Source: an uncultured bacterium (GTDB lineage: Bacteria; Bacteroidota; Bacteroidia; Bacteroidales; CAIXTV01). From it: a DNA stretch of 45,572 nt. Of this stretch, positions 32,813 to 41,147 are shown one piece after another. The stretch covers positions 1 to 45,572 of the forward strand of contig CAIXTV010000044.1 of assembly GCA_903922465.1 (NCBI GenBank). Reading direction: 5' to 3'. The position numbers and the translations under genes were made by a program. Below the pieces are notes generated by a model. That model saw nothing but the letters and a program-made list of their open reading frames with translations, did no database searches and was not told the DNA's origin. Numbering within the stretch: position 1 is the first letter of the stretch; every line of letters begins with the position of its first letter.

Positions 32813-34645
32813 ATGTTAAAAAATCACCCTAAAGGTTTATTAGTAGCCTTTTTTACTAACATGGGAGAGCGTTTTGGTTTCTATACCATGATGGCTATTC
32901 TGGTCATGTTTCTTCAAGCGCGCTATAATCTGAATGCTGAGGCTGCAGGATCTTATTATTCCTGGTTTTATTTTGCAATTTACGCTTTGGCTTTGCTCGG
33001 CGGTATGCTTGCCGACTGGACTAAGAAGTATAAAACTGTCATATTTGTCGGACAGGTTATTATGTTTGCAGGTTATTGCATAATTGCAATCCCTGGTTCT
33101 GAACAATGGGTTTCCATTTCGGCATTATTTGTTATTGCCTTAGGGAATGGTTTGTTTAAAGGAAACCTTCAGGCAGTAGTTGGTCAGATGTATGATAATG
33201 AAAAGTATAAGAAATATCGTGACGGGGCCTTTATGATCTTTTATATGGGCATAAACGTAGGTGCTTTCTTTGCTCCCTTCGTTGCAAAAGCAGTTAAAGT
33301 TTATTGGCTAAAACTGAATGGTTATATTGAGGACAGCAATCTGCCTTCCTTGTGCCATCAATTCATTAATGGTACGTTGAAAGATACAACTCAACTCAAA
33401 ACCTTTGCCGATGCTTCTATTATTCAAGGTGGTGGAAAATCTGCTTCTGATTTGGGGGTTTTTGCTAAGGATTATATTAATGTATTTTCAACAGGGTATA
33501 ACTATGCTTTTGGTGTTGCTGCCGGAGCCATGATTTTATCTTTAATCATATATATCATTTTCAATAAACATATTCCTGCTAGCGAAAGAAATGCAGTGAA
33601 AGAAGTAAAAGTAAAAGATAATTCAACTGTTGGTTTGGCAAGTAATTTAAAAGCAACCATTATTTCTCTAGCCCTTATGGTTGGCATAGCACTTCTTTTC
33701 CATTTTGCGGATCAATACACCGATATTGCTGATATCAATTATAAATTGGGGCTGGCCATTGGCTTGTTTGTGGGTTTTGTTACTCTTATTTTCCAGATAT
33801 CTACCAAAGATGAAAAACCTAGAGTGATGTCTTTATTTATGGTGTTCTTTGTTGTGATATTTTTCTGGATGTCATTTCATCAAAATGGTCTTACACTGAC
33901 CATGTTTGCCAGAGATTATACCGCAAAGGCCGTAGGACCAGTCACAAGTTTGTTTTTTAATCTTGAATCGATGTTATGTGTGATAGGTTCCATTGCGGGT
34001 TGTATTTTGTTGTTTTTCAACAAAAAGAACATGACACGAATGTTGGGAGGGGCTATGTTTGTTGCCTTCGGTTTTGGGTGTTATTACTTTGCTAGTCATG
34101 CTACTTCGGCAAATATCATTTCCCCTGAAGTTTTCCAATCATTCAATCCATTATTTATTGTTGCGCTTACACCGCTTGTGATGGGCGTTTTTGCCTGGAT
34201 GAACAAAAAAGGCATTGAGCCATCGTCACCACGAAAAATAGGAATTGGAATGATTATCGCATCTGTTGGCTTTGTGCTGGTTCTAATTGCTTCTCTCAAT
34301 TTAATCTCACCAAAAGATTTAGCAGGAGCAGCAGTGGTTGATTCTATGCGCGTAAGTCCTTATTGGTTGATGAGTTCGTATCTCATAATGACCATTGCCG
34401 AATTGTTCCTAAGCCCAATTGGCTTATCTTTCGTTTCGAAAGTTGCTCCCGCCCGTTTTCAGGGTCTCATGCAGGGAGGATGGCTATTGGCAACCGCCAT
34501 TGGCAACAAATTCCTCTTTGTAGGAAGTTTATTATGGGGTAAAATTGATTTGTACATTTTATGGGGCGTATTCATCATTGTTTGCATTTTGGCCGCCTTA
34601 TTCATCTTTTCAATAATGAAACGCCTCGAAAACGCTACTAAGTAG
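32813..34645 (+). CDS. POT/PTR-family proton-dependent oligopeptide transporter
   Basis: 610 residues, with about 12-14 membrane helices. The family's N-terminal signature is ExxERFxYY; here it reads NMGERFGFYTMMAIL, so the Glu of the ExxER motif, implicated in proton coupling, is Asn. The second signature is ALGNGLFKGNLQAVVGQMYD...RDGAFMIFYMGINVGAFFAP. The C-terminal block is WLMSSYLIMTIAELFLSPIGLSFVSKVAP. A large extracellular or loop insertion lies near residues 165-225. It imports di-/tripeptides by family. It is transcribed alone from the bipartite promoter upstream and ends at a terminator. Confidence 0.92.
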   Translation: MLKNHPKGLLVAFFTNMGERFGFYTMMAILVMFLQARYNLNAEAAGSYYSWFYFAIYALALLGGMLADWTKKYKTVIFVGQVIMFAGYCIIAIPGSEQWVSISALFVIALGNGLFKGNLQAVVGQMYDNEKYKKYRDGAFMIFYMGINVGAFFAPFVAKAVKVYWLKLNGYIEDSNLPSLCHQFINGTLKDTTQLKTFADASIIQGGGKSASDLGVFAKDYINVFSTGYNYAFGVAAGAMILSLIIYIIFNKHIPASERNAVKEVKVKDNSTVGLASNLKATIISLALMVGIALLFHFADQYTDIADINYKLGLAIGLFVGFVTLIFQISTKDEKPRVMSLFMVFFVVIFFWMSFHQNGLTLTMFARDYTAKAVGPVTSLFFNLESMLCVIGSIAGCILLFFNKKNMTRMLGGAMFVAFGFGCYYFASHATSANIISPEVFQSFNPLFIVALTPLVMGVFAWMNKKGIEPSSPRKIGIGMIIASVGFVLVLIASLNLISPKDLAGAAVVDSMRVSPYWLMSSYLIMTIAELFLSPIGLSFVSKVAPARFQGLMQGGWLLATAIGNKFLFVGSLLWGKIDLYILWGVFIIVCILAALFIFSIMKRLENATK

Positions 34646-34680
34646 TTGAATCCATTGTAAGGCGAAATAATTTTTATTAT

Positions 34681-34735
34681 AAAGCCCTGAATCTTAAATT
34701 TCTATTTATAGAAAAATAAGATTTGGGGCTTTTTG
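34681..34735. terminator. Terminator after the POT transporter
   Basis: aaagccc..aatctta (34681-34696) pairs with taagatt..gggcttt (34717-34732), with a two-base interior mismatch, followed by T residues. Confidence 0.8.
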
Positions 34736-34875
34736 TTTAGCAACATATCCAATAATTATGATTTAGATGAAAGTGACTGAAAATATGCAATATGATTTTC
34801 GGAATAAAATCCTTTTATGAAAGTAGAAGCCTTTAATTGCTGAAAATTCGAGATTTGATTTTTGGTATACTACGG

Positions 34876-35100
34876 CAGGTTTTCAAAAAACAGGCCTTGT
34901 CTACTATTATTCTGTGACAGTTTTTCAAAAAACTGACCATGTTTACCATTATTCAATGACAGTTTTTCAAAAAACTGACCATGTTTACCATTATTCAATG
35001 ACAGTTTTTCAAAAAACAGGCCTTGTCTACCATTATTCTGTGACAGTTTTTCAAAAAACTGACCATGTTTACCATTATTCAATGGCAGTTTTTCAAAACT
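34876..35100. repeat. 42-bp tandem array (5.4 units, two unit types)
   Basis: Units begin with cagtttttcaaaa (first copy caggttttcaaaa) at 34876, 34918, 34960, 35002, 35044 and 35086 (partial), exactly 42 bp apart. Type A units (2, 3 and 5) contain the inverted repeat cagttttt/aaaaactg followed by accatgtttaccattatt. Type B units (1 and 4) read aaaacaggccttgtctac and break the inverted repeat. Order is B-A-A-B-A. Both strands are open through the array because 42 is a multiple of 3. No convincing start or family supports coding. Confidence 0.9.
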
Positions 35101-35438
35101 AAATTTCCGTATAATTTAATGCGAAGTCAGAAATTTAAAACATCATTTTCTGTTTTTAATATTTATGTATTTAATTTATAATGAATACTATATGTATATT
35201 TTAAAGCGTATAAAATCCAAAATTTCATCACTTGGTTTTATTTGAAAACTCCATTAATATTGAAAACCTGGCTATATTTTAATGATGAAAACTAAACATA
35301 GAGAAGTTTTCAAGAATCGATTTGCAATATCTAGCATTTAGTAGGGAACGAAAACCAAAATAAAATTGATTTTTTTTGGATTTAATACAATGTGTGTCTA
35401 AAAAAAGAAAATGCACTCGTTTTAGTTTAGTTTTTTTA
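35101..35438. other. AT-rich gene-free stretch
   Basis: No gene, RNA or repeat is recognised between the 42-bp array and the promoter of the hydrolase gene. The stretch is very AT-rich. Confidence 0.5.
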
Positions 35439-35446
35439 TACTTTTG
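35439..35446 (+). promoter_or_regulatory. TAnnTTTG promoter element for the T9SS hydrolase
   Basis: TACTTTTG ends 16 bp before ATG 35463. A T-rich stretch stands at the -33 position. Confidence 0.6.
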
Positions 35447-35462
35447 AAAATAAAATATCATC

Positions 35463-36614
35463 ATGAAAAAAATTACTCTTTTAGCTCTGTTTGGCCTTGT
35501 TTGCTTAACAATTCAAGCTCAGTATTTTGTTGGACATCAATCCATAACTTATCAGGACCCAGCTCGCGCAAACCGAAGTATTGCAACGGAAATATATTAT
35601 CCGGCAACTTCTGCTGGCAACAATACTCCCTTCGAAGCAGGGCAATTCCCTCTTATCGTGTTTGGGCATGGATTTGTGATGACTTGGGATGCTTATGATG
35701 ACTTCTGGACTACTTTGGTGCCTCTGGGCTACATTATGGTTTTCACCACCACAGAGAGCTCCTTTTCGCCTGTCCATGCCGATTTCGGGAATGACTTGGC
35801 ATTTCTAATCAATAAACTTAAAGCTGAAAATGCTGATGCCATTTCTCCTTTCTTTCAAAAGCTGACAAATATGTCTGCCATCATGGGGCATTCAATGGGA
35901 GGGGGGGCTTCATTTCTTGCTTCCGCAAACAATTCAGTGCCAGATGTGATGGTTAGCTTTGCCGCTGCAAATACTACTCCTTCATCCATTACAGCATCTC
36001 AGCAGGTGAGCATTCCCTGCCTGCTCTTTTCGGGCGAAAAAGATTGTGTGGCACCTCCTGCAACTCATCAGCAAATAATGTACGATTCCTTAGCTACGAA
36101 CTGCAAAGTGATGATAAGCATTAAAAATGGAGGGCATTGCTACTTTGCAAATAGCAGCACCTATTGCACTATTGGCGAATCGACCTGTTTGCCTGTTGTA
36201 CCTATCAGTCGTGCAGAACAGCAGTCAGCAACTTTCGATATGTTGATTCCATATTTAGATTATTATCTTCATTCAAATGCGGCTTCTTGGACCACTTTCA
36301 GCGATTCCTTACAGCAATCAGCCCGAATTACCTATCAATCATATTGCCCTGCTTTAATGAATGTTAATGAAAGCAGTCAAAAGCATTCATTTAATATATA
36401 TCCAAATCCAGTTTCTGATATTTTGAACGTTTCTTCCCCCGAAGGCATCCTTGATATTAATGTGATGGATGTTTCTGGAAGGCGAGTTTATGCAAATACA
36501 GGAAATTCTGAGTTCAATTTAAACTTATCCACAACTTCTTTAAAAGCAGGAGTCTATTTCCTTGAAATTCAAACTAAAGGGGAGGTGAATCGAACTAAAT
36601 TCGTAAAACAATAA
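35463..36614 (+). CDS. Secreted alpha/beta hydrolase with T9SS type A sorting domain
   Basis: 383 residues. A Sec signal peptide (1-19, ending IQAQ) is followed by an alpha/beta-hydrolase domain resembling PET-hydrolase/dienelactone-hydrolase or platelet-activating-factor acetylhydrolase types. It has FPLIVFGHGFVMTW (oxyanion region), the nucleophile elbow GHSMGGGAS (Ser about 141), an acidic candidate in LFSGEKDCVAPP, and His in NGGHCYF. Residues about 310-383 (SFNIYPNPVSDILNV...LKAGVYFLEIQTKGE..RTKFVKQ) form a type A T9SS C-terminal domain, so the protein should cross the outer membrane and be attached or released. The nucleophile elbow is encoded across a G7 run. The substrate is an ester by family only. 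Confidence 0.88.
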   Translation: MKKITLLALFGLVCLTIQAQYFVGHQSITYQDPARANRSIATEIYYPATSAGNNTPFEAGQFPLIVFGHGFVMTWDAYDDFWTTLVPLGYIMVFTTTESSFSPVHADFGNDLAFLINKLKAENADAISPFFQKLTNMSAIMGHSMGGGASFLASANNSVPDVMVSFAAANTTPSSITASQQVSIPCLLFSGEKDCVAPPATHQQIMYDSLATNCKVMISIKNGGHCYFANSSTYCTIGESTCLPVVPISRAEQQSATFDMLIPYLDYYLHSNAASWTTFSDSLQQSARITYQSYCPALMNVNESSQKHSFNIYPNPVSDILNVSSPEGILDINVMDVSGRRVYANTGNSEFNLNLSTTSLKAGVYFLEIQTKGEVNRTKFVKQ

Positions 36615-36642
36615 GCTTTTTTTATAAAAATAGAAGATCAGA

Positions 36643-38631
36643 TTATAGAACATCATCCTCTACTAAAACAGCAACACTGTCAGTCGAAACTACATTCTTT
36701 AAAAGCATTCGGTAAGCAGCACCTTTTAACTCAACCTTAGGGACTAATGAGTTATAATCTTGTTCTGTAATTTGCTGTCTTTTCAACATCTTTTCCGAAA
36801 CCCTATAGTAATAATCCATCATACTTTCCTTCAACTCGTGGTTTTCGTCAAACGAATATTTAAACCCTTTTGGTCTCGGAACAATGCTGGCTAAAAAGAT
36901 GCATTCAGCCAATGTAAGCTTGGAAACATCCTTTTCGAAATAAAACCTTGCTGCTTCATTCGCGCCATATATGCCAGGTCCCCATTCAATAACATTGAGG
37001 TATACCTCATACATCCTTTCTTTAGATACAAGTCTTAAGTTCTCTATAAGCCAAACAATTAAAACTTCTTCTAACTTACGGGCTACGGTTTTGTTTCGGT
37101 TTAAATAAACATTTTTAACCAATTGCATACTGATAGTGCTACCACCTCTAGCAAAACGCTTTTGCTTAATATTGGTAACTATCGACTCCCGAAAAGCATC
37201 AGGCACAAATCCTTGATGAAAGAAGAACCAACCATCTTCAGAAGTGAGTAAAGCGTATTTCAAAAAGTCAGGAATCTGCGAAAAACTCCTGAAATTAGGG
37301 TTTTCCGGGCCTACCATAAAAGTCCTTATGGGCTCACCGGCTTCAAAAGCAGTGTATTCAAAAGCATCATTGATGAAAGCTAAATTGGTTTTGCCATAAT
37401 GCTGAATCTTGAAGCCTTCAGGCTTCAATTCAGAATAAAATTTTAAAGAATCAGGCAATGCTAAATCCACAAAGAAGTCAAGATGATAACTTATATTTCC
37501 TTTTGTTTCAATCCCTTCGAGATTATTAAATAAACCCTTTGGCAAAGACTCAAACATCAACTGCGAAGGGAAAGTAGGCTTATGAATGGAGAGGGCAATT
37601 TGCTTTGATGGTTGGATAATTACTTTAAAATACGGGTTAAAATCGAAAGTATGCAGCCTCACATTGGTGTTACTATCGAGTTCAAAATAATTACTTCCTA
37701 TATTAACCCAATACTTTAAGCTTGCATCATCAAACTTCACATCTTCAGGTGATATTCTCTTATGTTGAACAGAGAATTGTTGTAAAGCAGCAAGGCCTTT
37801 AATAGTAAATATCCCATTATTAAATTCGGCTTCATCAAGGCTAAAACTAATAAAACTGAATTGTACTTTAGCATTCCAATGGTAAGTAATAAATGGAAGC
37901 GAAACGACTTCGTCTTTGCCTGCGACTAAGGTAAATCCGAGCTTTCTGTTCGATTTATCAAGTTGTCCGAGCAAAGTCCAGTGGTGTTCCAGAGAATCTT
38001 CTTTAGCTATAATAGGGAGATTGAAGTTTTCTTCTTTAAGTTCAAACTGCTCGATATGAAAAGAAAACTCATGATTGTTATATCGGTTAATATTGTTGAA
38101 ATTCTTAATTGAAACATGAGTAGGTAATAGGTTAAATATTAAGTCAATAAACTTATCTGCCTGCTCAGCGTAATTCACGCTTTTATCAGTTTTATCTCCT
38201 TCCAACTGAGGAGATGATTTACTAAAGAAAAAGTTGAAGTTGTCAATACTATCATGCTTAATTGGTGTAAGATACGTATTCTCTAATTCTAAATCTTGAA
38301 TAGCAAACTTACCCATTAGAAGTTTTATCAAACCAAAATGAAAATCTAGCTTTTCAATCGAAATTAGAGTATCGCCATCAATTGGTTTTAAAGAAATGTT
38401 ATTAACTGATATTCCATTGATTCCGTGAAATGAAGACTCTCCTATATATAACTCAGCTTTATACTTAGAATGAAACTTATCACATATTTTATTTAGATAA
38501 TGATGCAGAATCATATTCCTTAAAGCAAAGGACATTATAAATATAAAAACAATACTCGCTGATATTATGAAAAGCCACTTTTTTAGCTTATTGTTTTTTA
38601 GGGTTTTAATTATATTATCGAATGCTTTCAT
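36643..38631 (-). CDS. AsmA-like N-terminus fused to GT51 peptidoglycan glycosyltransferase
   Basis: 662 residues. One membrane helix lies at about 18-40. Residues about 45-410 are a beta-rich region with the look of AsmA-type membrane-anchored proteins (LYIGESSFHGINGISVNNIS, FGLIKLLMGKFAIQDLELEN). Residues about 430-600 are GT51: LLTSEDGWFFFHQGF (catalytic E465), RGGSTISMQLVKN (495-507), and KERMYEVYLNVIEWG with the second Glu (E542), then YGANEAARFYF and LTLAECIFLASI. There is no transpeptidase domain, so it would polymerise lipid II glycan strands without cross-linking, if active. It lies 6 bp downstream of the LolC/E-like permease gene. Confidence 0.87.
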   Translation of the reverse strand: MKAFDNIIKTLKNNKLKKWLFIISASIVFIFIMSFALRNMILHHYLNKICDKFHSKYKAELYIGESSFHGINGISVNNISLKPIDGDTLISIEKLDFHFGLIKLLMGKFAIQDLELENTYLTPIKHDSIDNFNFFFSKSSPQLEGDKTDKSVNYAEQADKFIDLIFNLLPTHVSIKNFNNINRYNNHEFSFHIEQFELKEENFNLPIIAKEDSLEHHWTLLGQLDKSNRKLGFTLVAGKDEVVSLPFITYHWNAKVQFSFISFSLDEAEFNNGIFTIKGLAALQQFSVQHKRISPEDVKFDDASLKYWVNIGSNYFELDSNTNVRLHTFDFNPYFKVIIQPSKQIALSIHKPTFPSQLMFESLPKGLFNNLEGIETKGNISYHLDFFVDLALPDSLKFYSELKPEGFKIQHYGKTNLAFINDAFEYTAFEAGEPIRTFMVGPENPNFRSFSQIPDFLKYALLTSEDGWFFFHQGFVPDAFRESIVTNIKQKRFARGGSTISMQLVKNVYLNRNKTVARKLEEVLIVWLIENLRLVSKERMYEVYLNVIEWGPGIYGANEAARFYFEKDVSKLTLAECIFLASIVPRPKGFKYSFDENHELKESMMDYYYRVSEKMLKRQQITEQDYNSLVPKVELKGAAYRMLLKNVVSTDSVAVLVEDDVL

Positions 38632-38637
38632 AGAAGA

Positions 38638-39855
38638 TCAATCAAAACGAATTGCCTTTACAGGAGAAATTCTGGTTATGATAAAAGAAGGGCCTATCAT
38701 CAAAAGTAGACATAGAATAAAGGTGAAGAGATTAATTAGGAATATATACTGAAAGTTAAGGTTTACAGGAACATATGGCATGTAATACGATTGTTGGTTT
38801 AAGTGAATCAATCCAAATTTCAATTGTGCGATGCATAAGCTTAAGGCTATTAAGTTTCCTAATAACAAGCCCTTCCCAAGAATGTATAATGTCTTAATGA
38901 GTATAATCTTTCTAATCATCCAGTTGTTTGCACCAAGAGCTTTAAGTATTCCTATATCGCGAGTCTTCTCCAATATGATAATGAGTAAGGTAGATATCAT
39001 GGTTATGGCTGAAACTAGCGACATAATGACGATGATGATGACTACATTCATGTCAAAAAGTTTAAGCCAGTCGAAGATTTCAGGGTGTAACTGTTTTATT
39101 GATTTGGCTTCAATGTCATATCCCACCGTTTCTGAAACTTTTTCCGAAAGTTTATCAATGTCTTTATAGTCATCAAGCAAGACTTCAAAGCCTGCAACTT
39201 GATTTTCCTTCCAATTATTGAGTTTTTGAATATGACCAATGTCTGAAATCACAAATTTCTTATCAAATTCCTCAAAACCCGTATCATAAATCCCAGCAAT
39301 GCTGAATTTTCTAATTCGAGGAGGGTCTTGAATAAAATATATAAATACCTTGTTCCCAAGTTTTAGCTTTAGCTTATCGGTCAGGTATTTTGAAATGAGT
39401 ATTTCGTCTGACTTTGCTGAATCTTTCCAAGTAATCATTTTCCCCTGAATAAGACTCTTCGAAAAAAAATCGCTATTGAAATCACAGCCAACCCCTTTTA
39501 AAATAACGCCTTCTATTTCTGTTTCAGTTTTAATGACTCCTGCTTTCTGAGCAAATGCCTGCACATGCTTAACTCCTTTAATTTCTTTAATTTCTTTGAG
39601 CCAATTTTGATTATTTAGTATGGGAAGAGGCTCGAGAGACTCATTATTATCGTAATTCTTTATTTGAATATGGCCACCAAAGCCAATTATTTTATTTCGT
39701 ATTTGTTCTTGAAATCCGGTTACTACAGATACAGCTATAATCATGACTGCTAAGCCCAAAGCTATGCTGGTCACGGAAATGGGAAGTATTGGATAAGAAA
39801 AAAACTTTTTATCTTTCCCTAAAATTCGTCTTGCTATAAAGTTTTCTAGTTTCAA
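38638..39855 (-). CDS. FtsX-like/LolC-LolE-type ABC transporter permease
   Basis: 405 residues from TTG 39855 (MKLENFIARRILG). The open frame extends to 39909, but the extra 18 codons overlap the TAnnTTTG element at 39873-39880, and family members begin near KLENFIARR. Topology is one N-terminal helix (about 28-50), a large periplasmic MacB-like domain (about 51-255) and three C-terminal helices (about 265-295, 312-345 and 370-395), the FtsX/LolC/E pattern. It probably takes part in lipoprotein release to the outer membrane. The ATPase gene is not adjacent. The downstream AsmA-GT51 gene starts 6 bp later. Confidence 0.88.
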   Translation of the reverse strand: MKLENFIARRILGKDKKFFSYPILPISVTSIALGLAVMIIAVSVVTGFQEQIRNKIIGFGGHIQIKNYDNNESLEPLPILNNQNWLKEIKEIKGVKHVQAFAQKAGVIKTETEIEGVILKGVGCDFNSDFFSKSLIQGKMITWKDSAKSDEILISKYLTDKLKLKLGNKVFIYFIQDPPRIRKFSIAGIYDTGFEEFDKKFVISDIGHIQKLNNWKENQVAGFEVLLDDYKDIDKLSEKVSETVGYDIEAKSIKQLHPEIFDWLKLFDMNVVIIIVIMSLVSAITMISTLLIIILEKTRDIGILKALGANNWMIRKIILIKTLYILGKGLLLGNLIALSLCIAQLKFGLIHLNQQSYYMPYVPVNLNFQYIFLINLFTFILCLLLMIGPSFIITRISPVKAIRFD

Positions 39856-39872
39856 TTTGTAATAGTTAGCTG

Positions 39873-39880
39873 CAAATTTA
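39873..39880 (-). promoter_or_regulatory. TAnnTTTG promoter element for the permease-GT51 operon
   Basis: The minus strand reads TAAATTTG, ending 17 bp upstream of the TTG start chosen at 39855. Confidence 0.55.
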
Positions 39881-39929
39881 TTAAAATTGCATTGATTTTC
39901 GGAATTCAATATAATTAAACTCTTTTTTA

Positions 39930-41147
39930 ATGAGAAATTGCTTCATCTTACTAGCTGTTTTCACTGTGTTCATTCAGTGTAATATTACTGCTCAACAAAG
40001 TGTTAGCACAATGAATGTGCATATAAAACCATCTAATTCTATTATGGTTGGGGCTGAGTGTACTGATCAATATTTCCAAAAACTAAATGGGAAATCCATA
40101 GCCATTGTTGCCAATCAAACCTCAATAATTGGAAAAACTCATATAGTTGACAGTCTTTCTGCAATGCATTTTAATATTTTAAAGATATTTTCACTTGAAC
40201 ATGGTTTTAGGGGAAATGCCGATGCGGGAAGCAGTGTGAAAGATTACAACGATGAGAAAACAAAAATCCCTGTGGTTTCTCTTTATGGCGAAAAAAAGAA
40301 ACCTACAAAAGATGATTTGGCAAATATCCAACTAGTCATATATGACATTCAGGATGTTGGGGTTAGATTCTATACCTACATTTCAAGTTTACATTATATA
40401 ATGGAAGCTTGTGCCGAAAATAATGTTGAATTGATGATACTTGACCGACCAAATCCAAATGGATTTTATGTAGATGGCCCAGTTTTAGAAAAAGACTGCC
40501 ATTCTTTTGTGGGGATGCATGAAGTTCCTATTGTTTATGGAATGACTTGTGGAGAATATGCAAATATGATAAATGGTGAATCATGGTTGCCAAATGGTTT
40601 AAAATGCAAACTAAGTGTAGTAAAAGTTGCTAATTATACGCATACAGATAAATACACACTTCCTCAAAGACCTTCTCCTAATTTACCCAATATGAGTTCA
40701 GTTTATCTATATCCCAGCTTAGGCCTCTTCGAAGGCACTGCTATAAGCGTGGGGCGTGGGACAGATAAGCCGTTTCAGTTGTTAGGTCATCCTTATTTAA
40801 AAATCTTTGATTACACTTTTACTCCAAAAAGTCTTTCAGGGTTTTCTATGCATCCTCCTTATCAGGATACTCTTTGTTATGGATACGATTTATCAGAGTT
40901 CGGTAATGCATTTATGAAAAACAACCAGCATCTATATTTATACTGGTTAATTGAATTATATAAATCATTCCCTGATAAAAAGAAGTTTTTTAATCCTTTT
41001 TTCGATAAGCTTGCCGGAACAAAAAGTCTAAAAAAACAAATCACCGAAGGATTGAGTGAAGAAGAAATACATAAAAGCTGGGCAAACGGCATTGAACAAT
41101 TTAAAAAGATAAGAAAGAAATATTTATTATATCCCGATTTCGAATGA
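39930..41147 (+). CDS. DUF1343 family, NamZ-like exo-beta-N-acetylmuramidase
   Basis: 405 residues. The N-terminal signal peptide (about 1-21, VFIQCNITAQ) contains a Cys but not a clear lipobox. Family blocks are LNGKSIAIVANQTS, IFSLEHGFRGNADAG (with Glu-His), LVIYDIQDVGVRFYTYISSL, LMILDRPNPNG, YPSLGLFEGTAISVGRGTDKPF and the FEGT-containing block. The characterised member NamZ of Bacillus releases terminal MurNAc from peptidoglycan fragments (family GH171), pointing to cell-wall turnover. The stop overlaps the next gene's ATG by 4 bp, so the two are translationally coupled. It is divergent from the permease-GT51 operon. Confidence 0.9.
   Translation: MRNCFILLAVFTVFIQCNITAQQSVSTMNVHIKPSNSIMVGAECTDQYFQKLNGKSIAIVANQTSIIGKTHIVDSLSAMHFNILKIFSLEHGFRGNADAGSSVKDYNDEKTKIPVVSLYGEKKKPTKDDLANIQLVIYDIQDVGVRFYTYISSLHYIMEACAENNVELMILDRPNPNGFYVDGPVLEKDCHSFVGMHEVPIVYGMTCGEYANMINGESWLPNGLKCKLSVVKVANYTHTDKYTLPQRPSPNLPNMSSVYLYPSLGLFEGTAISVGRGTDKPFQLLGHPYLKIFDYTFTPKSLSGFSMHPPYQDTLCYGYDLSEFGNAFMKNNQHLYLYWLIELYKSFPDKKKFFNPFFDKLAGTKSLKKQITEGLSEEEIHKSWANGIEQFKKIRKKYLLYPDFE

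Noticed and set aside
34870-35082. Minus-strand ORF with 14-residue repeats NNGKHGQFFEKLSQ
   Set aside because: It exists because the 42-bp period keeps all frames open. It begins with TTG inside the array and has no promoter. The plus strand is equally open.
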